Part shown: positions 15,937 to 17,243 of the stretch, piece after piece
Position numbering within the stretch: the stretch's first letter is position 1
Layout of the letters: each line of letters starts with the position of its first letter
Source: an uncultured Chloroflexota bacterium
GTDB taxonomy: Bacteria > Chloroflexota > Limnocylindria > Limnocylindrales > Limnocylindraceae
Reading direction: 5' to 3'
Length of the DNA stretch: 17,243 bases
Assembly: GCA_903937225.1 (NCBI GenBank)
Contig: CAIZYO010000008.1
Location: 1 to 17,243 of the forward strand
The notes under the pieces: model-generated
What the model was told of the DNA's origin: nothing
The model's input: the letters and a program-made list of their open reading frames with translations, nothing else
The model's database searches: none
Program-made: the position numbers and the translations under genes

Positions 15937-16123
15937 CGGCTGGCTGACCTCCTCGAAGGGCTTCGGTGGCGGGCAAAGCGGCTGCCCGTGGGTGTCAAGA
16001 CCTGTCGGGCGAAGGATGCCATCCGCACCCCCCTCCGTCAACCAGGCGGGCAGGGCGAGCCCACGAGGGCTCCCCTACACTCACCACGAGCCGCCCCTCG
16101 GCGGTCCATGGCTGGAGGTGTAC
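15937..16123. promoter_or_regulatory. Divergent dnaG / ferredoxin reductase region
   Basis: This 187-nt gap separates two divergent genes. On the plus strand TACACT at 16076-16081 is a plausible -10 for the reductase, with a leader of about 35 nt. A perfect hairpin GAGCCC-ACGA-GGGCTC at 16057-16072 lies just upstream of it, where the -35/-10 spacer should be. On the minus strand a TTGACA at about 16003-15998 could be a -35 for dnaG, but the matching -10 is poor. Promoter calls are inference. Confidence 0.4.
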
Positions 16124-16939
16124 GTGAGCGGAGGCGAGAGAGATCCAGCGACATTCGGAATCCTCGCCAGCGACCCCGCCTACAACGCGGTTCTTGCTGC
16201 GCGGATCAATGACACTGAAACGCTCGCGCGGGTGTGGATCAAGCCGACCGGCGTCCCAGTTCCATTTGAGCCTGGCCAGTACGTCACGATCGGCGTCAAG
16301 GTGGGCGAGAAGTGGATGCAGCGGCCGTACTCAATCGCCTCATCCGCGCGCGACCTTGCGGGCGGCTATGAGCTTTATCTTCGACTCGTCCGTGGTGGCG
16401 CGTTTACGCCACTCGCCTTCTCCCTCCCTGTTGGACACGCGCTCCGTGTCCTGCCGCCAAAGGGGAAGTTCACCATGCAGCCAGATGACGACCGCGTCCA
16501 CCTCTTCATCTCATCTGGAACCGGAATCGCGCCGTTCGTCTCAATGGCACGAACGCTCCTCGCAGATGGTCGCCCACGACGAGCGATCTATCTAAATGGC
16601 GTGAGCTACGTGTCAGATATTGGCTATGCCGAACTCCTGAACGGATGGAGCGCGAGCGGCGAATACCCAGCAACGTACGTCCCTACGATTTCCCGGCCCA
16701 ACGATCCAGCCAATGCTGGTTGGACCGGCCGTACGGGCCGAGTGGAGAGCATCATCCGCGCAGCGCTCGGTGACCTCAGTGTGGATCCAAACGGTGCCGT
16801 TGCCTATCTCTGCGGCAATCCCGACATGATCGTTGCGGCAGAGCAAGAGCTTCGCGCATACGGACTCTCTGACGAAGCGATCCATAAGGAGTTGTACTGG
16901 CCGGCTGGAAAGCAGCCGACCGGGGCGATCGAGTCCTAA
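16124..16939 (+). CDS. fpr: Ferredoxin/flavodoxin-NADP(+) reductase, Fpr type
   Basis: This 271-aa flavoprotein moves electrons between NADPH and ferredoxin or flavodoxin. An FAD-binding barrel carries QRPYSIASS (RPYS at residues 67-70), and the NADP-binding half has SSGTGIAPFVSMARTLL at 130-146 and YLCGNPDMI at 228-236. The C-terminus holds ELYWPAG, with aromatics near the position that stacks on FAD in Fpr. GTG 16124 is preceded by GGAGG with 5-nt spacing; the frame remains open to 15674, but that stretch is antisense to dnaG. E. coli Fpr is 248 aa, so a short extension is present at each end. It converges with glyS (4-nt gap). The exact electron partner is unknown. Confidence 0.9.
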   Translation: MSGGERDPATFGILASDPAYNAVLAARINDTETLARVWIKPTGVPVPFEPGQYVTIGVKVGEKWMQRPYSIASSARDLAGGYELYLRLVRGGAFTPLAFSLPVGHALRVLPPKGKFTMQPDDDRVHLFISSGTGIAPFVSMARTLLADGRPRRAIYLNGVSYVSDIGYAELLNGWSASGEYPATYVPTISRPNDPANAGWTGRTGRVESIIRAALGDLSVDPNGAVAYLCGNPDMIVAAEQELRAYGLSDEAIHKELYWPAGKQPTGAIES

Positions 16940-16943
16940 CGCG

Positions 16944-17243
16944 TTACGGTCGCGCGGCGCGCAACTTACTGAGGAAGTACTCCTCCAGTCGATCCACACT
17001 CACGCGCTCCTGCTCCATGCTGTCTCGGTCGCGCACGGTGACCGCGTTGTCATCCATGGAGTCAACATCGACGCAGATGCACCACGGCGTGCCAATCTCA
17101 TCCTGGCGGCGGTAGAGCTTTCCGATTGCGGCCGTGTCGTCATAGACCGCCGTGAACTCTCGTGAAAGTCCGTTGCGAATCTTGTGTGCGAGTGCTACGA
17201 GATCATCACGCTTCTTGAGAAGTGGGAGCACCGCCACCTTGTA
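16944..17243 (-). CDS. glyS: Glycyl-tRNA synthetase, C-terminal fragment (window edge)
   Basis: The last 99 codons of a class II aminoacyl-tRNA synthetase are visible; the rest lies beyond the window. The segment reads KVAVLPLLKK, then YRRQDEIGTPWCICVD and VTVRDRDSMEQERV, which are the anticodon-binding domain signatures of the dimeric, eukaryote-type glycyl-tRNA synthetase rather than the bacterial alpha2-beta2 GlyQ/GlyS enzyme. The fragment reads in frame right to the edge, so an internal GTG at 17237 is not the true start. Its TAA stop is 4 nt from the reductase stop, so the two genes converge with no room for a separate terminator. Confidence 0.94.
   Translation of the reverse strand, partial: YKVAVLPLLKKRDDLVALAHKIRNGLSREFTAVYDDTAAIGKLYRRQDEIGTPWCICVDVDSMDDNAVTVRDRDSMEQERVSVDRLEEYFLSKLRAARP

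Noticed and set aside
15674..16123. N-terminal extension of the ferredoxin reductase into dnaG
   Set aside because: The stretch is antisense to dnaG and shows no reductase features; GTG 16124 has a well-spaced GGAGG site.
1..17243. Mobile element, prophage, CRISPR array or defence system
   Set aside because: No transposase, integrase, terminal repeats, direct-repeat arrays or defence-family proteins; composition looks uniform and all recognised genes are housekeeping or transport.

Overview
The window is ordinary chromosomal DNA from a GC-rich bacterium. I see no transposase, integrase, phage gene or CRISPR array. Several traits point to an actinobacterium-like or Chloroflexota-like lineage: an SdhA with the SHTGAAQGG flavin motif, SdhC and SdhD anchors of a type common in Actinobacteria, a sigma factor with a lysine/alanine/proline tail, a PTS split into single-domain proteins, a eukaryote-type glycyl-tRNA synthetase, and -10 boxes of the form TAGGRT. 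The primary sigma factor also carries a long insert between regions 1.2 and 2, and the tRNA gene encodes its own CCA. Placement below that level is not safe from sequence alone.

Layout. Positions 1-1998 (minus): sdhC-sdhD-sdhA, with sdhA cut by the window edge. Positions 2136-4204 (plus): sucC-sucD. Positions 4238-6336 (minus): methylmalonyl-CoA mutase catalytic subunit, then methylmalonyl-CoA epimerase. Together these cover methylmalonyl-CoA to succinyl-CoA to succinate to fumarate, which would suit propionyl-CoA disposal feeding the TCA cycle. Positions 6568-8425 (plus): parA-parB chromosome partitioning pair. Positions 8481-9298 (minus): an unrecognised 122-aa protein, tRNA-Asn(GTT), and a small membrane protein. 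Positions 9345-11453 (minus): an N-acetylglucosamine-type PTS permease split into IIC, IIA and IIB proteins. Positions 11556-15936 (minus): dnaG-rpoD-ptsH, so the HPr gene of the PTS hangs on the end of a macromolecular-synthesis operon. Positions 16124-16939 (plus): ferredoxin-NADP reductase. Positions 16944-17243 (minus): the C-terminal end of glycyl-tRNA synthetase.

How the parts connect. Genes inside each cluster overlap or abut: ATGA overlaps at sdhC/sdhD, sucC/sucD and dnaG/rpoD; a 14-nt overlap at parA/parB; 2 nt between rpoD and ptsH; IIB and IIA directly abutting. HPr would pass phosphate to IIA, then IIB, then sugar through IIC. Enzyme I and the amino-sugar catabolic genes are not in the window.

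No clearly new system is visible. The points most worth a second look are the rpoD-ptsH linkage, the two additions to the sigma factor (N-terminal histone-H1-like tail and about 195-residue insert), the mutase without a B12 domain, an atypical ParB C-terminus, and a shared 8-mer plus hairpins in the PTS leaders.
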